NCBI GenBank assembly: GCA_022818135.1
Contig: JAFMSR010000014.1
Span: 40,443,708 to 40,507,707, forward strand
Reading direction: 5' to 3'
Origin: Saxidomus purpurata
Taxonomy: Eukaryota; Mollusca; Bivalvia; Venerida; Veneridae
Length of the DNA: 64,000 nt
In this document: positions 33,081 through 44,400 of the stretch, piece after piece
Layout of the letters: each line of letters starts with the position of its first letter
Numbering within the stretch: position 1 is the first letter of the stretch
The notes under the pieces: generated by a model
The model's database searches: none
What the model was told of the DNA's origin: nothing
The model's input: the letters and a program-made list of their open reading frames with translations, nothing else
Made by a program: the position numbers and the translations under genes

Positions 33081-36000
33081 ATGGCTACAGTGGCTTCTTC
33101 TAAGCACACCAGTTTTACTCGCCATTCGCAAATAAATTCAAGGTACCATAATAAATGTGTTCTTACGGATGTAGAAACAACGAAAAATGTGGACGACTTT
33201 CCGATTAATCTCAAAAACTGGAAATTCAATGCTAAGAAATCACAAGGCAAACTGTAAGTCTTAGATCTACATAAGTTATTTTTACCTCCCATAATCTCAC
33301 CTGTTAATTTGTGTATATAATACATGCACATGTACTTAATAATAAAAAAATAACAACTAAAATCGTATTTTGTATTCGACCGATCTGTCTTGATTAGTTA
33401 TAGTTATTACCCAAGTGGTTAAAACAGCGGCGAATTTTCGCTACCGATGCATCACAAACATGTCTAATTAATTTTGTACCCAAGTGTGTCTTCCATTACA
33501 AATAAAATCCATCCGGGAACGATGTAATTGAGATAATTGCAATTTGGTGCATGTAACGTAAACGAAGACCTGCTACAAACAAGAGTTTCCGAAGAATTTA
33601 ACTGTCGGGAAATTATAATCAAATGAATGATTGTTATCTATTTCAGAGAACGCTTATTACAGCTCTCGCAGCCAAAAGAACCCAAACTAGAATGGTACAC
33701 AAGCGTTGGGTGAGTGAATTTTTATTTCAACGAAACCGAGGCATTTTTGTTTAAAGAGTTGTTGTGTGTATTCGAGGGTTGGGAGCGTAACCCCATGCAA
33801 AGAAATATTTTTATTTATTAATTTTGTGTCTTTGCAAGTACACAACAGCATTGTAATAGCGTTGGCCTTACACAGTATTTTCTGCAATATAGCCCAGTGT
33901 CCTACTATTTATACCCAAAAGATGATATTTGAACTCATGCCTATAATTTCAGACCACATTTGCGATGGGGTACACAGGACATGATGTGGCCCATCAAGAA
34001 GGAAACACTGGAAAGAGGATCAACAGAGCGACTTGATATTCTAGCACTTCCAAAAGTCAACTTCATGAAAGGAGATAAGATAAACAGGTCGGTTTGTACA
34101 TCCAAGTCTACAGGTTCTTTTGATAGGTCCTTACTGTTTTCATTTCGTACAGTTTAAACGTTCAACCATACCAATGCCCATTGGGTGCTTCATTTAAACA
34201 ACTACTTTGAAAAACGCGTTTTCTAAAAAATTAATTTCAGTCGTATGTTTTGAGGGCTAAAACAATCTCAAAGTGTGGCTTATTTGTTGATTGCATTCAC
34301 ATACTTGCTTCACACTTTATACGAACACATTAAGAGATGGACTTCTGTGAAAGACACTCGGTAATTCAGAAATAGAAATCACCTGCACAGCCAGTAATAA
34401 TAAATCAAAGAAGCTACGCAAGTCACAGAATTTGAAGCTTGCAGTAGTATATGCCTAGTTTGATTATCAGGTCCGCAACTTGGAAACACATACAAACGGT
34501 CTCTTGTAATTTCAGATCCCAGTTCTACTTCAGTTGCGGTAGGTCATCTGTTATATGGCGGGTTAAGCCAGATGCGAAAGAAGCTAGCGCATCAGAACGG
34601 CTACAGGTCTTAGCAGAGGCTAAACGGGCCCACAAAGAATATCAAGACGACCGGTAAGTTCGCGAAATTATTATACTTTGTTCCCATATTAGCTATTTAT
34701 TTATCTCAATAGTTCTAAATTGTGAGCCATATTGGTTGGCAACTTTCCTTCTGTTGCTGATATGGGCAGATGACTCAGCAGGTTCAAGAAAAAGTGTTTT
34801 TTTCCTTATTATCACATAATTGAGAAAAAAAATCTTTTTAATACTTTGCAATTTTGCCTATCAAAATGGCTGCCAAATCAGAACAGGGGAGGTAAATATT
34901 GTGGATGTGGGAACTATGCTAATTTTGATCACAATTATTATTATGGGATTGTCAGCTGGTTCTTATGGGTAATTAATGGGTAATTAATGGGTAATTAATG
35001 TATAGTGTTGGACGAAGGGTGTTTAGTAAGTACTAATGATATATCAAAGTGTTGAAATACTGACGGAAGATTATGTTTCTTAGGGAAAACTGAGTAAGAA
35101 TCGGCGCTTTTAAAGCAATTTAATAGTCCGCCCAAAGCTCCGCTCTGTAAAGGGAAATAATCGCTGCGGGGAGTATCTCCTCCCTGCAGTGGTTACAATA
35201 GTGAAACAAATTTTAAAACGACATTGGTTGCATTTCAGGAAAACTTATGCGGAGAAGGTTTCATTTCCAAACATGTATGTTTTGTGTGTGAAAACATGTA
35301 TATTTCCTTGTCTAGCTGAACAGTCATAACAACGCTTCTACAACTTCATAATATTTCTTCGTGTAAACAAAAACGATTCTTATACCCACGGACCTATATA
35401 CACATAATAGTTCCGGGTTATTGGCGCTGTGCGGAAGCAGTATTGAATAAGTTTTAATTTTGTACCATGGGGTTGCATAATCGAAAAGGGAGCAGCCAAC
35501 ATTATTATTGTAATTAAAAACTAGTATTATGTTTGAACAAACTCCCTATAATGAATAAATAAATAGTATTAATTGATTACAAACAATACTATACCAGATG
35601 CATACGTCTTCGACCGTTAATTCAAAACTTTTGACATATTCGTAGGATATTTAATAACTTTTCCACAAACTTGAAGGTTACGGTTTTTTTTGCTTTGTTT
35701 ACGGACCCTACGGCCAGATTCATCAAAAGTTCAGAAAAAACGTCTCGATAGTTGTTTTGCTATCTCTAAACATTTTGAAGTTTAAATACATATGTTGTCA
35801 ACGTAAATAATTAATGAAAACCCATTTTAATTACTACATACTAAAAGTAAAATGTAGGCATTATAAATAAGACCGTTCACCTAACTATGCGATACATGGG
35901 GTCTCAATGAAAGTTTGTAAAGCATCGCTAACAACGACCAATAATAAAGACAAAATTAATCACGTGGGTTTCGTCTGCGTCGAAAAGCGTCTACGACCAC

Positions 36001-37932
36001 GAGCTGTAGCCTTGTTTAATGGGCGTCATCGTACCATTATACGGAAGGTGTTTTATGATTCGTTTATTTTTTGGTTAAACTGTAGTAAATGTGTTTTTTT
36101 TACTTATTATGATAACAGTTACATATATCATAATGTATTTGGTTTTTCCCGTTGATAGGTTGTTTACTGATATTCTAAAATAACTTTGATTCCTTTAATC
36201 ATGTTTCAAAAACATGCGCAGCGCCTTTGATGCTTTGCATCAAAATTTGTCTTGTATCTGTATTGATCTACGTTCAGCCATGCTCATTGTAAAATACCAT
36301 CAAAAACATTCAAAATACATTTTGCGCCACGCCTACATGTCGCCTAGTTGTATTCACTCATTGAAAACTAAGGGATATTTTCATACACTGAAAGTCCCGC
36401 TACCGACCCCTTCATTTGAGAAATTTCCCATTTCATACAAGTTCCAAAGAATGATAAAGCAAGCTAACTACCTTTTGAAAGCTCACCAGATGAAGACAGT
36501 CCCCATTCAACTGCTGCATGAAGCAGTGCGTGTATTGTTTCAGTCATTGGTAAAAACCGATTCGATGAACCCCTTAATTTAAGAATTGTTAAGAAGTTGT
36601 TGGGTGTATGTGGGTGTTGTGTGCTTACATATTATAAACGTTTGCTTTTATCTGTGTCATTCATTCTAATTTTCGTCAGCAATAGCCAATAATGCTTAGA
36701 CTCGATTTTGTTACTAACCTAACAGAAAATACCAAATGTTCATTTTTTTTTTTTTTTCGTTTTCAGCTTACTAGGTAGAGATTATTATTCTCCTTACTGT
36801 ATGTTCGAAGTTTGATCTTTTGATATCCATGTGTATGTCAAACTCAGTTTTAAAAGTATTTCGGTGATTTCCACTGCAGTAAGATTTTACCGTTTTTATC
36901 GAATTAATGTGGATATCTGTGTAAACGTTGTCACGCTTCAACACCACTACAGTACCACGGTGTCTTAGTCACCTGGTAAATGGGTACTGTGCATTGAGAC
37001 ACTGCTCGCACCGTAGTAAACAGGTATCGATAATAAGACCGATTTTAGTGGTACGAAGGATTATCTTAATACAGCAACTCTACTGTATATTAAAATGTAC
37101 CCGAAAAATAACTTGTTGCTCATGTTTTATTTCAGACCCCAATTCAAATACAGCTGTGGCCGCCAGAGTCCAATCTGGAATGTGGACCGTAAGGCAATGT
37201 CTTCTGGGGACAGATCTTTAACAACCCAGCTGGCGAGACATAAAACACCGCATCCGGATTTCAAGCCAGAGAGACCCATAAAGACTCCAATATCACACGC
37301 TGCACTAAAGGCCGAGGCAACGGAGCGGCTGTTGACGCTGTCAACGCCTAAACCTCGAGATGAAGGGCCGTTCCGAGAACCAACATGGGGGGTTTGTATC
37401 TGAATCAAAGTATGATATAACGTGGACAAACCATTGGAATATCTAATTAAATCTCTATCATTATCTTGCAATTGTAGATTATTACTGTTGCTTTGGACAT
37501 GTTTTTGTTGAAGAACATTGGTTTGTAATCTGAAGGCAACTTTTCATGTATCACTACTATAACTATTCATATTTACTATAACAAGTGTAAGTTGTATTTT
37601 ATTCTATTTTTATTTTAATTGTATTCTATTAATATTTCTAGGTACCAAACAGCGTCAAAAATGCTACAGCAACTTCGAGATGTATGGAACTAGCTCGCCC
37701 TAAAGCTACTGTAGACGAATACAAACTACCACGTGATGAACAATGGCCAGTCACACGCGCAGCAAAGCGTGCTGCGTCTTCTAGTAGAATAGAGGAACTT
37801 TCTAAACCAATTGTGCGAGCAACTATGGACCACGTGCAATTTAACCCGGATGCTTTCCTTGTGAAACAGATGGCACTAAAAGGATCTTTTCCATCTCGAG
37901 TTGAACAACTTTCTAAGCCAATTGACCGCTAG
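33081..37932 (+). CDS. THEG-repeat protein (SPMAP2/THEG family), complete, 6 exons
   Basis: Exons are 33081-33253, 33647-33709, 33953-34087, 34516-34653, 37136-37391 and 37642-37932, giving 351 aa. All junctions are GT-AG with phases 2,2,2,2,0. Vertebrate THEG is about 380 aa. Seven THEG-type motifs R-[LIV]-x2-L-[AS]-x-[PA]-[KI] are visible: RLLQLSQPK, RLDILALPK, RLQVLAEAK, RLLTLSTPK, CMELARPK, RIEELSKPI and RVEQLSKPI. Exons 3-5 each begin with a GxxxxxxW-type segment (LRWGTQDMMWPI, FSCGRSSVIWRV, YSCGRQSPIWNV) followed by the motif, so an exon equals a module. Known THEG/SPMAP2 proteins are testis-specific and lie on sperm or ciliary microtubules; that role is inferred. The start has an in-frame TGA just upstream. 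AATAAA occurs at 38293. Confidence 0.9.
34966..35003. repeat. 13-bp tandem repeat, intron 4 of the THEG gene
   Basis: gggtaattaat(g) occurs three times in a row. Confidence 0.85.
36214..36582 (+). CDS. Unsupported 122-codon open frame in THEG intron 4
   Basis: ATG to TAA without N or simple repeat. Composition is coding-like (balanced residues, FEKFPISYKFQRMIKQANYLLK, here cut to under 20-residue pieces in mind of its length: FEKFPISYKF, MIKQANYLLK). No domain was recognised and no splice sites define it as an exon. It is the longest plus-strand frame not explained by repeats, but it lies within an intron and may be chance or a retroposed remnant. Confidence 0.15.
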   Translation: MRSAFDALHQNLSCICIDLRSAMLIVKYHQKHSKYILRHAYMSPSCIHSLKTKGYFHTLKVPLPTPSFEKFPISYKFQRMIKQANYLLKAHQMKTVPIQLLHEAVRVLFQSLVKTDSMNPLI

Positions 37933-39020
37933 AGTGTTAAGCATAATACAATGTAACTACATGTATTACAAAGTTGATGCGTTTGTCAAGTAAATTTCAC
38001 TCATTTCTTCTGGATCGGTTTGATTTTTGCAGCCAGCAAAGAGAAGACGAGACCTTCAGAGGTGCAATAAGTAGAATGGCACAGCCATGCTAGGTAGCAT
38101 TTAAATTCGTAGTTATGGTAACCTAGATTATTTTAATCCTACGTTTTAATACAGAAAGGTATAACCACGTATTAACAAACGTCTGTCTTAAGTAGTCAAA
38201 CAGTATAAAGTTCTATATGGAGGGAAAACGTAACAAAGGTTTGAAACACGTGCCTGAAGCTTTTCATAATGATATCCGTCACACGTTGGACAAATAAAGG
38301 GGGGCTTGGTCACGTGATCATGCTAAGACCGCCACCCAAACCAAGAGACAGTGGAAAAACAACAAATGCATTCCCTGTAAACAGTTACTGGCCAAGTCAT
38401 ACCAAATGCCGAACCAATGCCTGTATTGTTATTGTCACTGTAAGTGGGTTGTTATACTTTTCACATTTGTTCTTCGATGTATTGAAGGATAGGAAAAAAA
38501 CTCTTTTTAAAATGACTGTACCGTTTTCCACAGACATTTCTGACTTCTATCTTTTTTTTCAAAAATAAGTTACAGATAGTTTGGCTGTCATTTCAACATG
38601 CCAGTTGCACCCTTGAAAAAGTCTTGTTCTATTCCAACCAATTTAGTCATGACAAGCTACATCAAAAGATCTAACAAACGAACAATTTAAATCGAACAGA
38701 CTTTTCAATGAAGATAACTTTTTTATGACATATGTAATCATATACATGTACTGTCAATTTTCAAATGTATTCTCTTTTTCTTTTTTAATATGATGCAGAT
38801 GCTGTCCTAATAGTTTTGTGTAGATTTAGTACTAAGTAAACTCAACAACGAGACAAACCGACAAGAAAATTAATTTTTTGCCATAACAAGTAAAATACAT
38901 GTACCTGATCTAGGCAAAAAATAAAATAAAATAACTTTTGTAACTTTGAAGACATCACTTTTCAAAGGGAGACCATTAAAGTTTTGTTAGTGACTGATTT
39001 ACAAATCTGTTTTGTTTTTT
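37933..39020. other. 3'UTR/downstream region of the THEG gene
   Basis: A possible polyadenylation signal lies at 38293. Otherwise it is AT-rich with no recognised feature. Confidence 0.35.
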
Positions 39021-39024
39021 GTTG

Positions 39025-39165
39025 ATGCTTGAATGTCATGTCAGAATTTGGAACAGCTGTTTCGCTTGAATGTCAGAAATTGGAACAACTGTTTTGTTTG
39101 AATGTCACAATTTGGAACAGCTGTTTCACTTGAATGTCACAATTTGGAACAGCTGTTATTATCAT
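39025..39165. repeat. ~36-bp tandem repeat x4
   Basis: The unit is ttgaatgtca.aatttggaacagctgtttc.c, four copies in a row with few changes. Confidence 0.85.
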
Positions 39166-41050
39166 GTAACTGCTCTTTGATTTGCTCATCTTTATACAAA
39201 CCAGTATTACTATTTATTACTTGTATATATTTATTGTTTTGTCTTCTATATATGGCCACTGTTTTGTTTCTATGAACACTAAATACTTTTTATATATGTA
39301 CATTTCCTGCTTTGGGTACAGAAATTAATTGCACAAGAATTGTGGCTTTTTGAAAGTACCATTTTTGTAATCAGCTCATACTGCCGTTAGTTTATGGATT
39401 GTTTTTTCATATGAATTGAAGTATGATGAATTTATGTCAGAATTATTATTTAAATCACTTTTTCTGCCCATGCAGGACTAACTACTTGCCCCTTACTGTT
39501 AAACCATTTCGTGTGAAAATTTATTTTGTTTAATCAACGAAGAAAAGAGATCCGTGTTTGATTCAATTTGTTGATTTTTTTTTTAAGAAGAGTGTTATTT
39601 TGCTCTCATTATTTTGTCACTGTCTAAAATGTTCCCACTGGCAAATGTCAAAATTATTATAAGAATATGATCAGATGATAAAGACAGACACAATGTCTCA
39701 CAGACTTTCCCCCACTTTCGGGCAGGGGTGGGGTTAGAGGCTCACATACAGGGGCATTTGACAATAGTGTCCCAACAGGTGAACATTTATAGGTGTATTT
39801 GTGTGTATAAAAGCTGAAGTAGGCCTGTAATGAGTTATATCATTTTATTCTTGTACTCCTTGTTAGATGACGGGACACTGCCAACAGACATGACTGTATC
39901 AGTATTCTTGTATTCTGTTGTAAGTTCCTGTTAAATTTAGACTGTATGAAGCTCACCTTTCCCTGCATATCATTTTACAGTGGTTAGTGAGAACATAGAA
40001 AATCTTGTTTTGCTTAATTTACAAAAGCAACGTTTTCTTCACAATATTCATAGCTTACTAGAGTAACGAAGAACTGTACACAATGTAAACCTGTGTACAG
40101 AAACCTCAGTTCAGTCTTTTCGAAAAGATCTTTGACGCAAATGACAGAAAACTTTGCCTGACCAATGAAATTTTGCTGGACCAGACAACTGAAACTATTG
40201 TGTAAAAGGCCATAAAGTGTCTGACATTCTGTCAAAAAACTGTTAGTTAAGGACCTTTCAAATGGACAAAACGTAACTGGCCATTAAAAGAAGGGGGAGG
40301 GGGGTATTTAGGATAAAGCTAGCTAATGCAATATCAGCTTATAGTGATTGGTTGTTGAATCCAGGTGAACATTTTTTACAGGTTTAACTGTATTTAAAAT
40401 GTTTATATAGTATTATGCTAACATACACATTTTATTCTTGTTTGCAAATATGAAAACTAGGCCATTCTGAAAATGGCAAGAGAAAACAATGATTTATGAT
40501 GTGTTTGAAAGATTGTTTACAGTATTACAGATTTGGTTATATTTATTTTTGAATAAAATTGTCACTGAATATAGGGCTTTTAGTTATGTATTTCTCCCTC
40601 AAATGACTCCTTCCACATTCTGTTTTATAATACAGGTCAGCTGATAGCCTATGCATCAGGTCTACATTATTTCATATTGTCAGTAACTGGCACACAAAAG
40701 GATGCTATAAACAAGACCTCTCCATAAAGCCATCTAAGCAAATCTACCAACACAGCACAAGTTTGTCAAATTACTATTCAGAATTGAAGTTTCATTACAG
40801 GATCTGCAGTAGTTTTGAAGACAGTACATTTGTACTTAAACCAGGATTTTTAAGTTCAACAAGGGACACAACTGGACCAAATACAGTAAAATACAAATGC
40901 ACGATTTGTCAACTTATTCAACCTAGTATGAGGCAAGTTGTCATAAAAAAAGTCCACTATACACTTGTGTGAAGGGCTAGTAACAAATCAGAGCTGGACC
41001 TTGAGGACTTGATGTATTAAAATACAAACACAACTCACTAAGTTCATAAT
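39166..41050. other. Intergenic region between THEG and NOP16 3' ends
   Basis: AT-rich convergent intergenic space. No exon with support was found. A G-rich agaagggggaggggggta occurs at about 40290. Confidence 0.35.
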
Positions 41051-41056
41051 TCTTTA
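41051..41056 (-). terminator. Candidate polyadenylation signal of NOP16
   Basis: TTTATT on the plus strand is AATAAA on the gene strand, about 355 bases after the NOP16 stop. Confidence 0.45.
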
Positions 41057-41410
41057 TTTTCTATCATACTAAATGTCTCCATTCACAAATTTAAACAATA
41101 ATCACCATGGAATAGGATAGGATTAGCCTTAAAATGTGCAATTTACAATGAAAAAAAAACCAAACAGGCGCATCCCTTAGAGAGATGTGTCTATCAAAAG
41201 ACATAAAACAAGTCCTGTAAGTGAAGACCTGGCACATGTTTAATATAGAACAGAAACCTTCCTATTAGTTAGTAAACTTCAGAAGTATTTCAAATATTGA
41301 ATGAACTAAAATCCAATATACACATCTCGCAAATGATCTAATTCCCATTCCTCGGTCCAGCTCTGAATTGTCACTAAAACTTCCACTTTCTATCCATCTA
41401 CCTACACATA

Positions 41411-44400
41411 TTAGCCATTCTCACCTTTAGATTTCAAGTAAGTTTCATACTGAGATGGTGTATTTTTAAACATGTTAATCTTCTTCTTGATCTGTTTGGC
41501 GGTCTCCTGGTAGTGGTTTTTAGGGTCTCTTGCCATGGCCTAAAATATAATAACAAATATTTAATCAAACATTGAAGCAACTTTTCAGAAAATTTACTAC
41601 AATATTTATAAATGTACCCAAAACCTAATGGAGGCAAGTATAATTACGTATTTCTTAATGGTGACACCAACACCATGGCAATGTTGGGGATCATACCCTG
41701 GTACCTACGAGCCCAAGGACAAAGCACTACCAATTTGCCTAAGTCAGTGGCTCCACTATATAATAGCATCAATACAACCCTTAAGCTTACATAACCTTAC
41801 TTTTGCAATCTGAATGATGAACCTACAACATACCGAGAATCGGTAATAGATGGGTGAACTATTTACCATTATCACTCAAAATGTCAAGTTTGAGCACCAA
41901 GGACCAAAGATTTCTCTACCAAGGAACATAAACTTTTTTCATCATGATTACAGAGACCAATAATCTACTAGCGTCCATCATTCTGACAAAAACTCCCTTT
42001 GCTCCCAAAAATGTAAGATGATCAAGCCCTGTCAGTAGATATGGGCCAGAAAATATTTTGCTTGAATAATGAAAATATGCTATCATCTAGCCTGGTGGCG
42101 AGGCTAATAATCTACCAGCCCTTCAATACACAGGAGACTATTTTATGACAATAATACATGTAGATTCATTTCTCAAAGTTTATTCCAAATCACCTATCAT
42201 TGATATGAGAAAATTTCCGTGAACAAATCTGTGAAGTCTGAATATGAAGATCCTAACACTGTTTTGTCAAATTTTCATGGTGGACAAATACCCAGTTCAG
42301 ACGCCGCCCTTGATTTTTTTCTTTAAAAGGGTAGCATGCTGCAGCAACATCCAGAACAGAAGAATAACAAAAATGCTATTTCAGCTTCAGAAAAAATGCC
42401 ATACCTTAAAGTCATCACCATGCTTGTCTAACATGTATGTACAGTATAGAACATCAGGCTCCGAGAGTTTATTGGTCTTTGCAGCAGGACGAGAGGCATC
42501 CTCTTCTAGCACTGTAATACAAGTTGAATATGTGTTAGTGGCCATGTTAATTAAGCATCAATTTGCCTTAATTAGCCCATATTGATACACCCATAGGCCA
42601 TTTTTATACTGAAATATTGTCATACAGTAAACTCCATATATAAGGACTACGGATATAGCAAAATTCTGGATATACCGAACAAATTTTCTAGGCCCAATTT
42701 TATATTTTCTTCTTTATTTCATACGAAAATGCTATATAGATATAACATACTCGGGATATAAGGAACAAATTTAAATGGTCCAAAGGTGATTGTTATATAG
42801 TATAATGCGGAGTTTACTGTACATCTGTAGCAGCAACCTATTTCAAGTGGCTACTTTTGGACGTATCCATTGGCTGGTTTCTTAGGACAGGTTTGACTGT
42901 AAACAAAATGGTAATTAACCTATGTGATACTGCTGTGACCAAACTCCAAAGTGTTACTCACACCCATGACCTATGCAGCTGATTTTGTTGTTATAGTTTT
43001 TATCTTTTTTTTGTTTCACTAAAATCAATCTGTTTCGTTCTATTTCCTAATGATGCTAATTAACTTCTGCATTGTAACAGTTGAATGGCTAACCAGTTTT
43101 CATGCTAATGAACTAAATTTCTTTATCTATCGTGTGATTTCTCTCAAAACAATATTGCTTTCTTTTCAATGTTGTGACACCAGTTCTTCAGTGTTCATGG
43201 ACTATTTGAAAGTTTCAAACACTTTATATTCCTGACACTTACTTTGTACGACATGGTCTTTCACTGGCCTAGATTTCTTTTTGGTAACTTTCTCTGTACC
43301 ATCTATGTCCATGGGAGTGATCAACTCCTGAAAACATAACAGTGGGTTTTTAAGAATCTGATTTCCAGTAAAGAATAAAGAAGCATTCCATGTATACTAC
43401 TTCATACTGTTCTTAATTTACCGACATCATGTGGTATCTTACAGAATTGCCTGTAACAAAATATAACGAATATATCAAAGTTAAAACCCTGCATCAAGTG
43501 CTAATGTTCCTCCACGAATGCTAAAAGTCACTTTGAACAAACAAAAGTTTTAAACATATAATAAACAGAAAAATTGTTCGTATTGATGTGTTATACTAAT
43601 TTCACGTTAATTTCACTTGTGAAAACCAAAAGGAGTTCTTCTCACTTGTGAGAATGTGTGCCCTTGGTGAAATTACACCGTGATATTACGCCGAAACCAT
43701 CAGTTATCCTCTATATCCATTAAAAACTGCCTTAAAAAAATAACTCCTTTGAAAACTGCCAAAACTGAAATATAACTGTAGCAACACTAGCACTTTCATA
43801 ATTTGTCATTTTTAACCAATACCAAAAGGAACCTATTTACTGTGTATATTGAATGATATACATGTAGATGACAAACCTTTGTAGTTTTAATGTGGACCGT
43901 CTTGTTTGGATTTGCACTTAATCCCATGTCAGCGAGATTCTTCGCCACACTTTTTCTTCTGTCCCATGAGTCTTTAATCTCTTTACTGAAATGATTATAA
44001 CACTCAAGGGAATGAATCAAAGTCTACAGCTGGCCCAGGTCTTTTTCTTGGTATTTAGGGAAAGGGTTTTAGGGTCAGTCAAATTTTGGGGGAAATTATT
44101 GCAATTTTAACATATTAATTTATTACAGTATTATATATATGCCAAAATTTTGCAAGATTTTGAAGAAATTTGTATTAAGGAATACGTCTGAATATCCGAC
44201 CTGTGGTCAAAGTGGTGTGGGCTGGAAAAAGGCCTGCGCTGCACAACTTAATCATCAAATCATTCTCTAACTGACTGTAACTTTGCCTAAATAAGGAGTG
44301 ACTGAAACAGCTTGGACGAAATATGAGCCAACATGGAGCAGCAAAAGCCTGTTCGCCTCAGTAGAAGGTTCCCTGGTTTGATCTCCTCCAGTGCAATGTA

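Noticed and set aside
28383..33253. Joining the exons at 28383-29645 to the THEG gene
   Set aside because: The phase does not fit (2 versus the required start), and an in-frame TGA lies just before the THEG ATG.
38269..38568. 99-codon frame after the THEG gene
   Set aside because: Biased composition, no domain; probably 3'UTR or intergenic.
42244..42585. 113-codon plus-strand frame
   Set aside because: It is the opposite strand of NOP16 exon 4 and its introns.
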